Of a stretch of 19,210 nucleotides of DNA, positions 7,607 to 16,012 are shown piece after piece. Source of the DNA: an uncultured Anaerococcus sp. Its GTDB lineage: Bacteria > Bacillota > Clostridia > Tissierellales > Peptoniphilaceae. The position numbers and the translations under genes were made by a program. Location of the stretch: assembly GCA_900550345.1 (NCBI GenBank), contig URRX01000009.1, positions 1 through 19,210 on the forward strand, read 5' to 3'. The stretch's first letter is position 1. The number at the start of each line of letters is the position of its first letter. The notes under the pieces were generated by a model. The model saw nothing but the letters and a program-made list of their open reading frames with translations, was not told the DNA's origin and searched no databases.

Positions 7607-9080
7607 ATTTTTCTTCTAATTCTTTTATGAAGTCATTTATATCTTTTTTATTTATCCTAGAAATTCCAGAATGTTCTGAGTCAAATTTGTTTGATTTTAT
7701 TTTTTCTCCTGACTCATCTTCCATAACTTCTATAACTCTGTTTCTACAGAAATTTCCTTGGCAAAAACCCATTCCACACCTTGTACGTCTTTTCATAGCG
7801 TCAAAGCTTAAGCAAGGAATGCCCCTGTTCATGGCATCTCTTATTGTTTTTTCGCTAACTTGTTCACACCTGCATACAAGTCTTTCAGGATTTCCTAAAG
7901 GTAGGTCGATCTTATCTTTTACTTTATTAAAATCTTCAAGGTCTTTATATTCTATAATTGCTTTTCTATTTGGCTTGTAGGAAGGATCATCTTCTAATTT
8001 TAAATCTAAATCTCTAAGAATATTTTCAACAATTTTTGCGATTTCTGGTGATGAAGTAATTCCTGGAGACTGGATTCCTACAACATTTATAAAGCCTGAA
8101 GTTTTTGTATTTTCAATAATAAAATCTCCAGTTGAAGATGCTGGTCTAAGCCCTGCAAAAGAACGGATGAATTTTTTTAAATCAATTACATCATCTTTTA
8201 CAGATTTTCTTCCTAGCTTATAAATTTCTGCAAGTCTTTCAATATGAGTTCCAAGATCTATTTCTTCCTCGTCTATAGCATCTGGACCTAAAAGAAGGTT
8301 GTTGTGGTAGGTTCTTGTTACAAGAATTCCTTTTGATTTTGGTGAAGGAGTTTGGAATAAAACTTGTTTTATTTTCTCTCCTGTTCCTTTTTGCATAAGC
8401 AAATATTCACCACTTCTTGGATGTATTGTAAAATCAGTTTCTGTAATCATACTTGAAACTTTTGCCCCATTTAAACCAGAAGCATTAATTACAAATTTTC
8501 CTTCATAAATATTGTCATCTGAGGTTTTTACTTTAAAAATATCTTCTTCTTTTTTAATATCAATAACTTCACTTTGAAGTTTCAATTTAGCGCCATTTTC
8601 GATTGCATTTTCTACAAGGGCAATTACATATTCGTATGGTGAGCAAACACCAGCACCCTTACAATATAAGGCTGCTATTGCATCATCTGAAACATTTGGT
8701 TCGATTTCTCTTAATTTTTCTTGATCAATTATTTCTATATCATCAAGATCATTTTCAAGGCCCATCTTGTAGAGTTTTTCTAGTTCTTTTTTATCATCTT
8801 CATCAAAAGCTAAAACTAAAGATCCATTTTCTAAAAATCCAAAGTTAAGCTCTTGGTTTAACTTATTAAATTCCACTCTTCCCTTATAACAAATTCTTCC
8901 CCTAAGTTCATCATGACTTTCAGCATAACCACCATGAACTATAGCAGAATTTGCTTTGCTAGCTCCCATGGATACATCAAGATCTTTTTCTAAAATTAAA
9001 ATATTTAATTTATATCTAGAAAGTCTTCTTGCAATAGAAGCACCACTTACACCAGCACCAATAATTATTACATCGTACAT
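7605..9080 (-). CDS. glpA: GlpA-type FAD-dependent glycerol-3-phosphate dehydrogenase
   Basis: FAD oxidoreductase expected to oxidise glycerol 3-phosphate to dihydroxyacetone phosphate. The dinucleotide-binding motif GAGVSGASIA starts at residue 8, followed by the DAO-fold GASKANSAIVHGGY block. Further signatures are INASGLNGAKVS and FAGLRPASSTGDFII. The C-terminus adds a BFD-like [2Fe-2S] domain with C403, C405, C435 and C440 (CRCEQ...CGMGFC), as in anaerobic GlpA-like enzymes. 491 aa, close to clostridial homologues. It lies 34 bp after glpF, with only a weak ribosome binding site (AGAAAGAGAAG). No glpB-like or DUF1667 partner follows: the gene ends in a terminator region facing a convergent gene. 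A related DAO enzyme such as L-2-hydroxyglutarate oxidase is possible, but glpF favours glycerol. Confidence 0.82.
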   Translation of the reverse strand: MYDVIIIGAGVSGASIARRLSRYKLNILILEKDLDVSMGASKANSAIVHGGYAESHDELRGRICYKGRVEFNKLNQELNFGFLENGSLVLAFDEDDKKELEKLYKMGLENDLDDIEIIDQEKLREIEPNVSDDAIAALYCKGAGVCSPYEYVIALVENAIENGAKLKLQSEVIDIKKEEDIFKVKTSDDNIYEGKFVINASGLNGAKVSSMITETDFTIHPRSGEYLLMQKGTGEKIKQVLFQTPSPKSKGILVTRTYHNNLLLGPDAIDEEEIDLGTHIERLAEIYKLGRKSVKDDVIDLKKFIRSFAGLRPASSTGDFIIENTKTSGFINVVGIQSPGITSSPEIAKIVENILRDLDLKLEDDPSYKPNRKAIIEYKDLEDFNKVKDKIDLPLGNPERLVCRCEQVSEKTIRDAMNRGIPCLSFDAMKRRTRCGMGFCQGNFCRNRVIEVMEDESGEKIKSNKFDSEHSGISRINKKDINDFIKELEEK

Positions 9081-9114
9081 ATTATTCTTCTCTTTCTTTT
9101 CTTACTTACAATAA

Positions 9115-9831
9115 CTAAAATATAAAATTAAATGCTAAAACAGCAATTATTCCACCAATTATTGGTCCAACAACTGGAATCCAAGAATATCCCCAGTTAG
9201 GATCAACTTTGTTTTTAAAAGGTAATACTGCATAGGCAATTCTTGGTCCAAGATCTCTTGCAGGATTTATTGCATAACCAGTAAGTCCACCTAAACTCAT
9301 TCCTATAGATACTATAAGACCAAATACATATAATTTGTCAACTCCGCCCATTCCGGCTCCTTCAACATTTCCAAATCCTAAAATTGCAAAAACTAAAACA
9401 AAAGTTCCGATGATTTCTGATAAAAGATTTCTAAAAGTATTTGGAATAGTTGGAGCAGTACAGAAAGTTGCTCTTACGGTTATTGGATCATCGCTTGTAG
9501 CATCATAATGATCTTTGAATAATATATAAACTAAAATAGCTCCAACGAATGCTCCAAGCATTTGCCCAATAATGTATGAAGGAACAGTATTCCATTCAAT
9601 TCCACCATTAAAAGCAAGAGCGATTGAAAGTGCAGGATTAAAATGAGCACCTGTTAATGCACCAAAAATACAAGCTGGTACCATAACTGCAAGACCCCAA
9701 GCAAAAGTAATTTGAACTGGGCCTGCTCCTTTTTGTCCACTCTTATTTAAAAGAACGTTTGCAACAACTCCATCTCCTAATAAAATAAGTAACATTGTTC
9801 CGAAAAATTCACCTAGTATTATATCTCTCAT
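9115..9831 (-). CDS. glpF: Glycerol uptake facilitator GlpF (MIP family)
   Basis: Membrane channel for passive glycerol entry. 238 aa, with the two half-helix signatures of the MIP family: GAHFNPALS (NPA at 65-67) and GYAINPARDLGPR (NPA at 189-191). The aspartate directly after NPAR is typical of glycerol facilitators, where water channels usually have serine. Six hydrophobic helices are visible, including the first at 5-28 and the last near 215-236. The start at 9831 is fixed by the ribosome binding site AGGAGG (complement of 9837-9842). First gene of the minus-strand pair with glpA. Upstream lie a promoter, a cre-like site and a leader terminator. No glycerol kinase gene is in the window. 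Confidence 0.93.
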   Translation of the reverse strand: MRDIILGEFFGTMLLILLGDGVVANVLLNKSGQKGAGPVQITFAWGLAVMVPACIFGALTGAHFNPALSIALAFNGGIEWNTVPSYIIGQMLGAFVGAILVYILFKDHYDATSDDPITVRATFCTAPTIPNTFRNLLSEIIGTFVLVFAILGFGNVEGAGMGGVDKLYVFGLIVSIGMSLGGLTGYAINPARDLGPRIAYAVLPFKNKVDPNWGYSWIPVVGPIIGGIIAVLAFNFIF

Positions 9832-9859
9832 AATATCCTCCTGTTATACTAGCAAATAT

Positions 9860-9891
9860 AAAAAAAGCAACAAAAAATAATTAATTGTTGC
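9860..9891 (-). terminator. Intrinsic terminator in the glpF leader (candidate antitermination site)
   Basis: On the minus strand GCAACAA (complement of 9885-9891) and TTGTTGC (complement of 9867-9873) form a 7-bp stem around an 11-base A/T loop, followed by T7 (complement of 9860-9866). It lies between the predicted start site near 9927 and the glpF start codon at 9831, so it would stop most transcripts before glpF unless overcome. In Bacillus, glp operon leaders carry such a terminator controlled by the antiterminator GlpP; here that control is inference. Confidence 0.7.
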
Positions 9892-9914
9892 GATGTCTCT
9901 TTTATATTCAGCTG

Positions 9915-9928
9915 TGAAAATGTTTACA
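9915..9928. promoter_or_regulatory. cre-like catabolite control box
   Basis: TGAAAATGTTTACA matches the cre consensus TGWAANCGNTNWCA at every fixed position except the central C (T here). It overlaps the predicted glpF transcription start, a position where CcpA binding represses. Carbon catabolite repression of glycerol genes is well known in Firmicutes. No CcpA gene is in the window. Confidence 0.65.
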
Positions 9929-9933
9929 CCAAT

Positions 9934-9962
9934 ATTATAGCATAAATATTTTTCCTATACAA
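9934..9962 (-). promoter_or_regulatory. Promoter of glpF-glpA
   Basis: On the minus strand TTGTAT (9962-9957) and TATAAT (9939-9934) are 17 bp apart. The start site falls near 9927, giving a leader of about 96 nt that contains the terminator at 9860-9891. Confidence 0.65.
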
Positions 9963-9977
9963 ATAAAAATTTTAAAA

Positions 9978-10006
9978 TTTACAAAGAAAATAATTTACCC
10001 TATAAT
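9978..10006 (+). promoter_or_regulatory. Promoter of the M42 peptidase gene
   Basis: TTTACA at 9978-9983 and TATAAT at 10001-10006 are separated by exactly 17 bp. The start site falls near 10013, just before the ribosome binding site AAAGGAG at 10022-10028. It is divergent from, and does not overlap, the glpF promoter. Confidence 0.7.
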
Positions 10007-10033
10007 TAAAATATAAAAATTAAAGGAGAAAAT

Positions 10034-11065
10034 ATGGATACAAAAACTATAATTTCATACATTGAGAATCTATGTACCAGACCATCGCCAACAGGATTTA
10101 CTAAAAAATGTGAAAAGTATTTGATGGATGAATTTAAAAAATTAGGATACGAACCTTACCAAAATAATAAAGGCAATGTAATAGTTCCAATTTATTTTGA
10201 CGAAAAAAACTATGATGATGGAATTTTATTATCAGCTCATATTGATACTTTGGGTTTAATGATAAGAAGTATAAAAGAAGAAGGGGGACTTCAAGTTACA
10301 ACTCTTGGTGGATTTCCATTAAATTATGGAGAATTTGAAAATGTAAAAATTTTTACAAGAGATGGTAAAGAATTTGAGGGGGTTTTTAGATTAAACGAGC
10401 CTTCAGTTCATGGATCTGATACTCCAAAACTTTCAAAAAGAAGTTTTGATGAAATGGAAGTAGTTTTGGATGAAATTGTTGAAAGCGATGAAGATGTAGA
10501 AAAACTTGGGATAGGAGCTGGAGATTTTGTAGCTTTTGATCCAAGATTTAGGTATTCAAATGGATTTATAAAATCTCGTCATCTTGATGATAAAGCATCA
10601 AGTGGAGTCTTGCTTGCTCTTGCAAAAGAAATAAAAGAAGAAAATTTAAAATTTGATAGAAATATTTATATGATGTTTACAACTTATGAAGAAGTTGGAC
10701 ATGGTGCAAGTTCTGGACATCCAGAAGGAATTAAGGATATGATTGCAGTTGACATGGGTGTTGTTTACGATGATTTAAAAACTAACGATAGGATGGTTTC
10801 AATTTGTGCAAAAGATTCTTCAGGTCCTTACAATTTTGATTTAACAAATGATCTAATAAATACAGCAAAAGATATTGGTATTGATTTTGCTGTCGATATT
10901 TATCCTTTTTATGGATCAGATGCTTCAGCTGCCATGAGTTCATTTTATGATTACAGACATGCTTTAGTAGGATGTGGGATTTCTGCCTCTCATGGTTATG
11001 AAAGATGTCATGAAAAAGCATTGATAGGACTTTTTTCTTTATTAAAAACTTATATACAAAAATAG
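10034..11065 (+). CDS. M42 family metallo-aminopeptidase
   Basis: Cytoplasmic two-metal peptidase of the M42 family (PepA/FrvX/YsdC/TET type) that trims amino acids from peptides. 343 aa, full length. The dinuclear site is complete: H69 and D71 in SAHIDTLG, bridging D185 in RHLDDKASSG, catalytic E219 and metal-binding E220 in TYEEVGHGA, D240 in VDMG and H320 in SHGYER. An inserted lid domain (about residues 85-165) interrupts the catalytic domain, as usual. Ribosome binding site at 10022-10028 supports the start. Its own promoter and the lack of a close downstream gene (95 bp to the BMP gene) suggest a single-gene unit. A role in breaking down peptides taken up by Opp is reasonable inference. 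Exact specificity cannot be read. Confidence 0.9.
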   Translation: MDTKTIISYIENLCTRPSPTGFTKKCEKYLMDEFKKLGYEPYQNNKGNVIVPIYFDEKNYDDGILLSAHIDTLGLMIRSIKEEGGLQVTTLGGFPLNYGEFENVKIFTRDGKEFEGVFRLNEPSVHGSDTPKLSKRSFDEMEVVLDEIVESDEDVEKLGIGAGDFVAFDPRFRYSNGFIKSRHLDDKASSGVLLALAKEIKEENLKFDRNIYMMFTTYEEVGHGASSGHPEGIKDMIAVDMGVVYDDLKTNDRMVSICAKDSSGPYNFDLTNDLINTAKDIGIDFAVDIYPFYGSDASAAMSSFYDYRHALVGCGISASHGYERCHEKALIGLFSLLKTYIQK

Positions 11066-11160
11066 AAAAGTGTAAAAAAATTACCTATCTAGACATATAA
11101 ATGAAAATCATATAAAATATAATTGTAGAAAAACTATTTCTTAAAATTTAAGGGGGAGAG

Positions 11161-12225
11161 ATGAAAATTAAAAAAATTATGGCTGGAGCCTTAACTCTAG
11201 CACTTTCACTAAGTATTACAGCTTGTGGATCAAAAAAAGATGGTGATAACGCTTCATCAGGATCAAATGCAAAAAATGCAAAAGTTTCTGCAACAATGGT
11301 AACTGACCAAGGTGGAATAAATGATAAATCATTTAACCAATCCTCTTATGAAGGCTTAAAAGCTTACGAAAAAGATGGAAAAGTTAAATTTGATTATATA
11401 GAATCACATAAAGATTCTGATTACCAACCAAACCTTGAATCAGCACTTGATAGTGAATCAGATATTATTTTTACAGTAGGTTATGCTCTTTATGATGCAA
11501 CAAGTAAGGCTGCAAAAGATAATCCTGATCAAAATTATGCGATAATAGATAATGCAAACCCTGACAAAATTAAAAACCTTTTGGGAATTACTTTTGCAGA
11601 TAATGAAAACTCATTTTTAGTAGGATATATTGCAGGAATGAAAACAGAATCTAACAATGTTGGATTTGTTGGTGGAATGGAATCTGCAGTAATCGATAGA
11701 TTTGAATATGGATTTAAAGCTGGAGTAAAAGAAGCAGCAAAAGAAAAAGGAAAAGACATAGAAGTTCAAGTTCAATATGCTAACTCCTACTCAGACCAAG
11801 CAAAAGGAAAAAATATTGCTAACCAAATGTATCAAAAAGGTGCAGATGTAATTTTCCATGCAGCTGGTGGTACAGGAATTGGTGTATTTGAAGCAGCAAA
11901 AGAAAATAATAAATATGTAATTGGTGTTGATCGTGACCAAAAAGACGAAGCTCCAGATAATATTTTAGCATCAACAGTTAAGGGTGTAGGTAAAGCTGTT
12001 CAATTAACACTTGATGACTATAAAGATGGAAAATTCAAAGGTGGAGAAACAAGAGCATTTTCACTTAAAGACGGAGAAGCTTTAGATATAGCTTATGGTG
12101 ATAATGACTTAGTAGACCAAAAAGTTAAAGACAAAGTAGAAGATTTAAGAAATCAAATCGTTGATGGAAAAGTTAAAGTTCCACAAAATGAAAAAGAATT
12201 TAAATCAATGGGTTACGACAAATAA
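11161..12225 (+). CDS. BMP family nucleoside-binding lipoprotein (NupN/BmpA-like)
   Basis: Substrate-binding lipoprotein of a nucleoside ABC importer. The signal peptide ends in the lipobox SITAC with lipidated C22. A short Ser/Gly/Asn linker follows, then the BMP/PnrA-like fold (Pfam Bmp): VTDQGGINDKSFNQSSYEGL at the start of the mature protein, TVGYALYDAT, DNANPDK, GFVGGME, HAAGGTGIGVFEAAK and GVDRDQKDEAP. 354 aa, normal length. The downstream genes are the matching ATPase and two permeases, as in B. subtilis nupNOPQ and lactococcal/streptococcal bmpA-nupABC. AGGGGGAG just before the ATG is a strong ribosome binding site. A possible -10 TATAAT lies at 11118-11123 without a convincing -35. 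Nucleosides are the likely ligand; which ones cannot be told. Confidence 0.92.
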   Translation: MKIKKIMAGALTLALSLSITACGSKKDGDNASSGSNAKNAKVSATMVTDQGGINDKSFNQSSYEGLKAYEKDGKVKFDYIESHKDSDYQPNLESALDSESDIIFTVGYALYDATSKAAKDNPDQNYAIIDNANPDKIKNLLGITFADNENSFLVGYIAGMKTESNNVGFVGGMESAVIDRFEYGFKAGVKEAAKEKGKDIEVQVQYANSYSDQAKGKNIANQMYQKGADVIFHAAGGTGIGVFEAAKENNKYVIGVDRDQKDEAPDNILASTVKGVGKAVQLTLDDYKDGKFKGGETRAFSLKDGEALDIAYGDNDLVDQKVKDKVEDLRNQIVDGKVKVPQNEKEFKSMGYDK

Positions 12226-12254
12226 GTAAAAATCTACTAAAATAATAAGAAACT

Positions 12255-12285
12255 AAAAAGAGTAGGATTAAACTACTCTTTTTTT
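12255..12285 (+). terminator. Intrinsic terminator between binding protein and transporter genes
   Basis: AAAAAGAGTAG (12255-12265) pairs with CTACTCTTTTT (12273-12283) around a 7-base loop, ending in T7 (12279-12285). It lies 30 bp after the BMP stop and 40 bp before the ATPase start. No clear promoter follows it, so partial readthrough would give more binding protein than transporter. Confidence 0.88.
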
Positions 12286-12324
12286 ATAAATATTTAGAAA
12301 ATTCTAAATCAATAGTGAGGTATT

Positions 12325-13851
12325 ATGGATAAGTATTTAAATGAAAACCCTATAGTTTCATTAAAAAATATTCATAAAAGCTTTGGAGAAAAGAAAGTTT
12401 TGAAGGGTGTAGATTTTGATCTTCACAAATGTGAAGTACATGCTCTGCTTGGAGAAAATGGAGCTGGTAAAACTACTCTGATGAATATTTTATATGGAAT
12501 GTTTCCTCAAACTGAAGGAAATATTTATATAAAAGGTGAAGAAATTATAAACAATTCACCTAAAAAAGCAATAAATATGGGTATAGGAATGGTTCACCAA
12601 CATTTTATGTTGATAGAACCTTTTACGGTAACAGAAAACATAATATTAGGTTATGAAGGTGAAAATAGCTTTTTTGTTGATAGAAAAAAAGCAAGAGATG
12701 AAGTTATAAAACTAAGCAAGGAATATGGACTTTTGATAGATCCTGACAGTAAGGTTTCAGATATTTCTGTTGGACAACAACAAAGAGTTGAAATATTAAA
12801 AGCTTTATATCATGGTGCTGATATTTTGATTTTTGATGAGCCTACAGCAGTTTTGACACCACAAGAAATAAATGAATTTATAGAAATAGTAAAAAAATTA
12901 ACTGAACTTGGAAAATCAGTAATAATAATTACTCATAAACTAAAAGAAATAAAGGCTATGGCTGATACTTGCACAGTTATAAGACGTGGTGAGTATATTG
13001 ACAAACTTATAGTGAAAAATGTAAGTGAAGCAGAACTTGCTGAAAAAATGGTAGGTCGTGATGTAAGCTTTAATGTTAAAAAAGAAAAAATAAATCTTGG
13101 AGAAGAAATTTTTAAGATTGAAGATCTTTGGGTTAAAGATAACAGGAAAGTGGATAAGGTAAAAGGCCTTAATCTTTCTATAAGAAAGGGAGAGATTTTA
13201 GGAATTGCAGGTGTTGATGGAAATGGTCAAACTGAATTAATAGATGCAATTTCTGGAATGAGAAAATCTCAAAAAGGAAAAGTAATCTTAAAAGGAGATG
13301 ATATTACTAATAAAAATCCTAGAGATATTATTGATCTTGGTATGAATCAAATTCCAGAAGATAGGCAAAAAAGAGGCCTTGTTTTAGAATATCCAATTAA
13401 AGATAATTTGATTTTGGAAAATATAGACAAAGATTTTTCAAAAAATGGAATTTTAGATTTCAAAAAAATAGAAGAAAACGCAAATAATTTGATAGATAAA
13501 TTTGATATAAGACCAAATGATATAAACGAAAAAGCAGGAAGTCTTTCAGGTGGAAACCAACAAAAAGTAATTATTGCAAGAGAAATTACAAATGATCCGG
13601 ATTTATTAATAGCTGCCCAACCGACAAGAGGTCTTGATGTTGGAGCAATAGAATTTATTCACCAGTACTTAGTTGAACTAAGAAATCAAGGCAAGGCAGT
13701 TTTATTAATTAGTTTTCAATTAGACGAAGTAATGGATTTATCTGACAGGATTTGTGTAATTTATGATGGACAAATTGTAGGAGAGCTAGATCCAAAAGAA
13801 ACTGACGAATACGAAGTAGGAAGATTGATGGCAGGAGGAGATCATGAATAA
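12325..13851 (+). CDS. Nucleoside ABC importer ATPase, two fused domains (NupO-like)
   Basis: 508-aa double ATPase of the RbsA/NupO type powering nucleoside uptake. Domain 1 is canonical: Walker A GENGAGKT (43-50), signature SVGQQQR, Walker B ILIFDEPTAVLTPQE and H-loop ITHKLKE. Domain 2 is degenerate: GVDGNGQT (296-303) has Q302 in place of the Walker A lysine, the signature LSGGNQQK is intact, and the Walker B region reads LLIAAQPTRGLDVG, with A431 and Q432 in place of Asp-Glu. This asymmetry is characteristic of the family, not a sign of decay. Ribosome binding site GTGAGG precedes ATG 12325. It overlaps the next gene by 8 bases, with GGAGGAG for that gene inside its end. Confidence 0.92.
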   Translation: MDKYLNENPIVSLKNIHKSFGEKKVLKGVDFDLHKCEVHALLGENGAGKTTLMNILYGMFPQTEGNIYIKGEEIINNSPKKAINMGIGMVHQHFMLIEPFTVTENIILGYEGENSFFVDRKKARDEVIKLSKEYGLLIDPDSKVSDISVGQQQRVEILKALYHGADILIFDEPTAVLTPQEINEFIEIVKKLTELGKSVIIITHKLKEIKAMADTCTVIRRGEYIDKLIVKNVSEAELAEKMVGRDVSFNVKKEKINLGEEIFKIEDLWVKDNRKVDKVKGLNLSIRKGEILGIAGVDGNGQTELIDAISGMRKSQKGKVILKGDDITNKNPRDIIDLGMNQIPEDRQKRGLVLEYPIKDNLILENIDKDFSKNGILDFKKIEENANNLIDKFDIRPNDINEKAGSLSGGNQQKVIIAREITNDPDLLIAAQPTRGLDVGAIEFIHQYLVELRNQGKAVLLISFQLDEVMDLSDRICVIYDGQIVGELDPKETDEYEVGRLMAGGDHE

Positions 13852-14962
13852 AAAAGTAAAAACAAAAAGAAAAAAATCTTTTTCAAATTCAAAATTATTA
13901 TTTACTCTTGTATCAATTTTATTGGGTCTTTTGGTAGGGGCAATTGTACTTGCTCTTACAGGATATAATCCAATAGAAGCTTATGGTAAATTGATAGAAG
14001 GAATTTTCAAATCTCCAAGAAATATAGGCTGGGCTCTTGTAAATTCAACTCCAATAATTCTTACAGGTCTTGGTGTGTGTTTTGCTTTTCAAACAGGACT
14101 TTTTAATATGGGAGCTGAGGGTCAATTTATAATTGGATCAACTGTAGGATTTTTATTTGGGTATTTATTAAAACTTCCTCCGGTAATTCATGTAATTGTT
14201 ACTATTATAGTAGCGCTTTTAGCAGGCTTTATTTATGGAGGTATTGCAGGTTTTATAAAGGCAAAATTTGGAATTCACGAAGTAATTTCAACAATAATGC
14301 TTAACTGGGTAGCCTTTTATTTTCAAAATTTTATAGTATATCGCTATCAAAAACCAAATTCTATGGGAACATTTGATATAAATGATTCAGCAAAAGTTAC
14401 TCTAGTTACAAACGCTAGCCAAAGATTTGATGGATTTTTTGGAAAATTTTTTAGAGCGCCAATTCATTTAGGAATAATTCTTGCAATTATTAGCGTAATT
14501 ATTATTTGGTTTATTCTTGAAAAAACAAGTCTTGGATATAAATTAAAAGCAGTAGGATTAAACAGGGAAGCTAGTGAATATGGTGGAATTAATGCAAATA
14601 AAAAAATAGTCCAATCAATGGCGATTTCTGGATGTTTGTGTTCACTTGCAGGTGTAACTCAAATTATGGGCTATACTTATTCACTTCCACTTTTATCAGC
14701 TATGGAAAATTTTGGATTTGACGGACTTGCTGTTTCACTTTTGGCATCAAATAATCCAATTGGATGTATTTTCTCAGGTTTATTTTTAGGATCATTAAAA
14801 TATGCCGGATCTAATTTACAAAGAACGATGGGAGTTCCAAGCGAATTAATCTCAATAATTATAGGAACAATAATTTTATTTACTGCTATCCCTTTGATAT
14901 TTAGAATTATAAAAGCAAAAGCAAACAAAAGAAAAAATAGAAAGGCGGGAAATAATGCTTAA
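13844..14962 (+). CDS. Nucleoside ABC transporter permease (NupP-like)
   Basis: First permease of the nucleoside importer (BPD_transp_2 family). 372 aa, beginning with a very basic stretch (KKVKTKRKKS), then a first helix at about 18-40. Family blocks seen: GLGVCFAFQTGLFNMGAEGQF, the HEVISTIMLNWVAFYF segment and LKAVGLNREASEYGGIN, the presumed ATPase-contact loop. About nine to ten hydrophobic helices. It starts within the last codons of the ATPase gene behind GGAGGAG and overlaps the second permease by 8 bases, so the three genes are translationally coupled. Another basic stretch (KAKANKRKNRK) closes the protein in the cytoplasm. Confidence 0.9.
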   Translation: MNKKVKTKRKKSFSNSKLLFTLVSILLGLLVGAIVLALTGYNPIEAYGKLIEGIFKSPRNIGWALVNSTPIILTGLGVCFAFQTGLFNMGAEGQFIIGSTVGFLFGYLLKLPPVIHVIVTIIVALLAGFIYGGIAGFIKAKFGIHEVISTIMLNWVAFYFQNFIVYRYQKPNSMGTFDINDSAKVTLVTNASQRFDGFFGKFFRAPIHLGIILAIISVIIIWFILEKTSLGYKLKAVGLNREASEYGGINANKKIVQSMAISGCLCSLAGVTQIMGYTYSLPLLSAMENFGFDGLAVSLLASNNPIGCIFSGLFLGSLKYAGSNLQRTMGVPSELISIIIGTIILFTAIPLIFRIIKAKANKRKNRKAGNNA

Positions 14963-15890
14963 TTTGACAGTTTTAGGATTAATAATTGGAAATACACTTT
15001 CAAATGCTACACCGGTATTATTGACAGGCCTTGGTGGTATGATTTCAGAAAAATCTGGTGTTGTAAATATTGGACTTGAAGGAATGATGACAATAGGAGC
15101 TCTTGTTGCCGCAACAGTTGGATATTATGTTAGAAATCCATGGCTAGGATTTTTTGCAGGTGGTCTTGCAGGAATGTTTTTTGGACTTATCCATGCTTTG
15201 GTTTCAGTAACTTTTGCGGGAGACCAAACAATTTCTGGTATTGCTATAAATACACTTGCACCAGGTTTGGCACTTTTTTTGGCAAGATTATTTTTTGACG
15301 GAGCAACTCAAACCCCATCAATTCCTTTGGAAAATAAAATTCCAAGATTATTTGACGGTTTAATAAAAAATCAAGGATTAAAAAATATTTTCTCTCAATA
15401 CGCAACAGTCTATATTGCTCTAATATCTGTAATTTTACTTTATGTATTTTTATATAAAACAAAATGGGGACTAAGATTAATTGCTGTTGGAGAACATCCA
15501 AAAGCTGCTGAAACTTTAGATATTTCTGTTAGAAAAATTAGATATCTTGCAGTAATGTTTTCAGGATTTATGGGAGGACTTGGTGGAGCGTCTATGTCAC
15601 TTGCAGTAGTAAGTGTATTTTCACCTACATTAATTGCAGGTCAAGGATATATTGCTCTTGTTTGTGTAATATTTGGAAATTGGAAACCACAGGGAGTTTT
15701 GATTGGATCTCTATTTTTTGGATTAACTCAAGCTATTGCAACTTATCTTACAGGAACATCAATACAATTACCAATGGAATTTATTTCAATGATTCCATAT
15801 ATATCAATACTAATCTTCTTGATTTTATTTAATAAAAAATCAAATGCACCAAAGGCAAGTGGTAAGCCATATTTGACAGAAGATATATAA
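14955..15890 (+). CDS. Nucleoside ABC transporter permease (NupQ-like)
   Basis: Second permease of the nucleoside importer, 311 aa. Family blocks: TPVLLTGLGGMISEKSGVVNIGLEGMM near the N-terminus, FAGDQTISGIAINTLAPGLALFL, the coupling loop LRLIAVGEHPKAAETLDISV and MGGLGGASMSLAVVSVF. The G-E-G signatures in both permeases are typical of BMP-linked importers. Last gene of the operon; its stop is 24 bp before the repeat/terminator at 15915-16012. Confidence 0.92.
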   Translation: MLNLTVLGLIIGNTLSNATPVLLTGLGGMISEKSGVVNIGLEGMMTIGALVAATVGYYVRNPWLGFFAGGLAGMFFGLIHALVSVTFAGDQTISGIAINTLAPGLALFLARLFFDGATQTPSIPLENKIPRLFDGLIKNQGLKNIFSQYATVYIALISVILLYVFLYKTKWGLRLIAVGEHPKAAETLDISVRKIRYLAVMFSGFMGGLGGASMSLAVVSVFSPTLIAGQGYIALVCVIFGNWKPQGVLIGSLFFGLTQAIATYLTGTSIQLPMEFISMIPYISILIFLILFNKKSNAPKASGKPYLTEDI

Positions 15891-15914
15891 AAAACAGAAT
15901 ATAAAAATATGAAT

Positions 15915-16012
15915 CCCATCTCTATCACAGAATTAAAAGAGAACTCAAAGATGAAAATTAAGATAAGTCAACAAATGAGATCTCTCGACTGCGCTCGAGA
16001 TGGGTTTTTTTT
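15915..16012 (+). terminator. Terminator of the nucleoside operon made from a palindromic repeat
   Basis: CCCATCTC (15915-15922) is the exact reverse complement of GAGATGGG (15997-16004), which runs straight into T8 (16005-16012). A compact internal hairpin, TCTCGA (15983-15988) / TCGAGA (15995-16000) with a 6-base loop, sits just before the T run and is the likelier terminator. The palindrome GAGATCTC (15977-15984) and the ATGAGAT-CTCTCGACT wording match the element at 7471-7550, so this is a shorter member of the same repeat family used as a transcript end. Confidence 0.7.

Noticed and set aside
7564..7980. Plus-strand reading frame of 138 codons
   Set aside because: It lies antisense to the 3' end of glpA, overlaps the terminator hairpin and shows no family resemblance or ribosome binding site.
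13210..13640. Decayed second ATPase domain in the nucleoside importer
   Set aside because: The Walker A K-to-Q change and the AAQ Walker B are normal features of this double-ATPase family, not evidence of a pseudogene.
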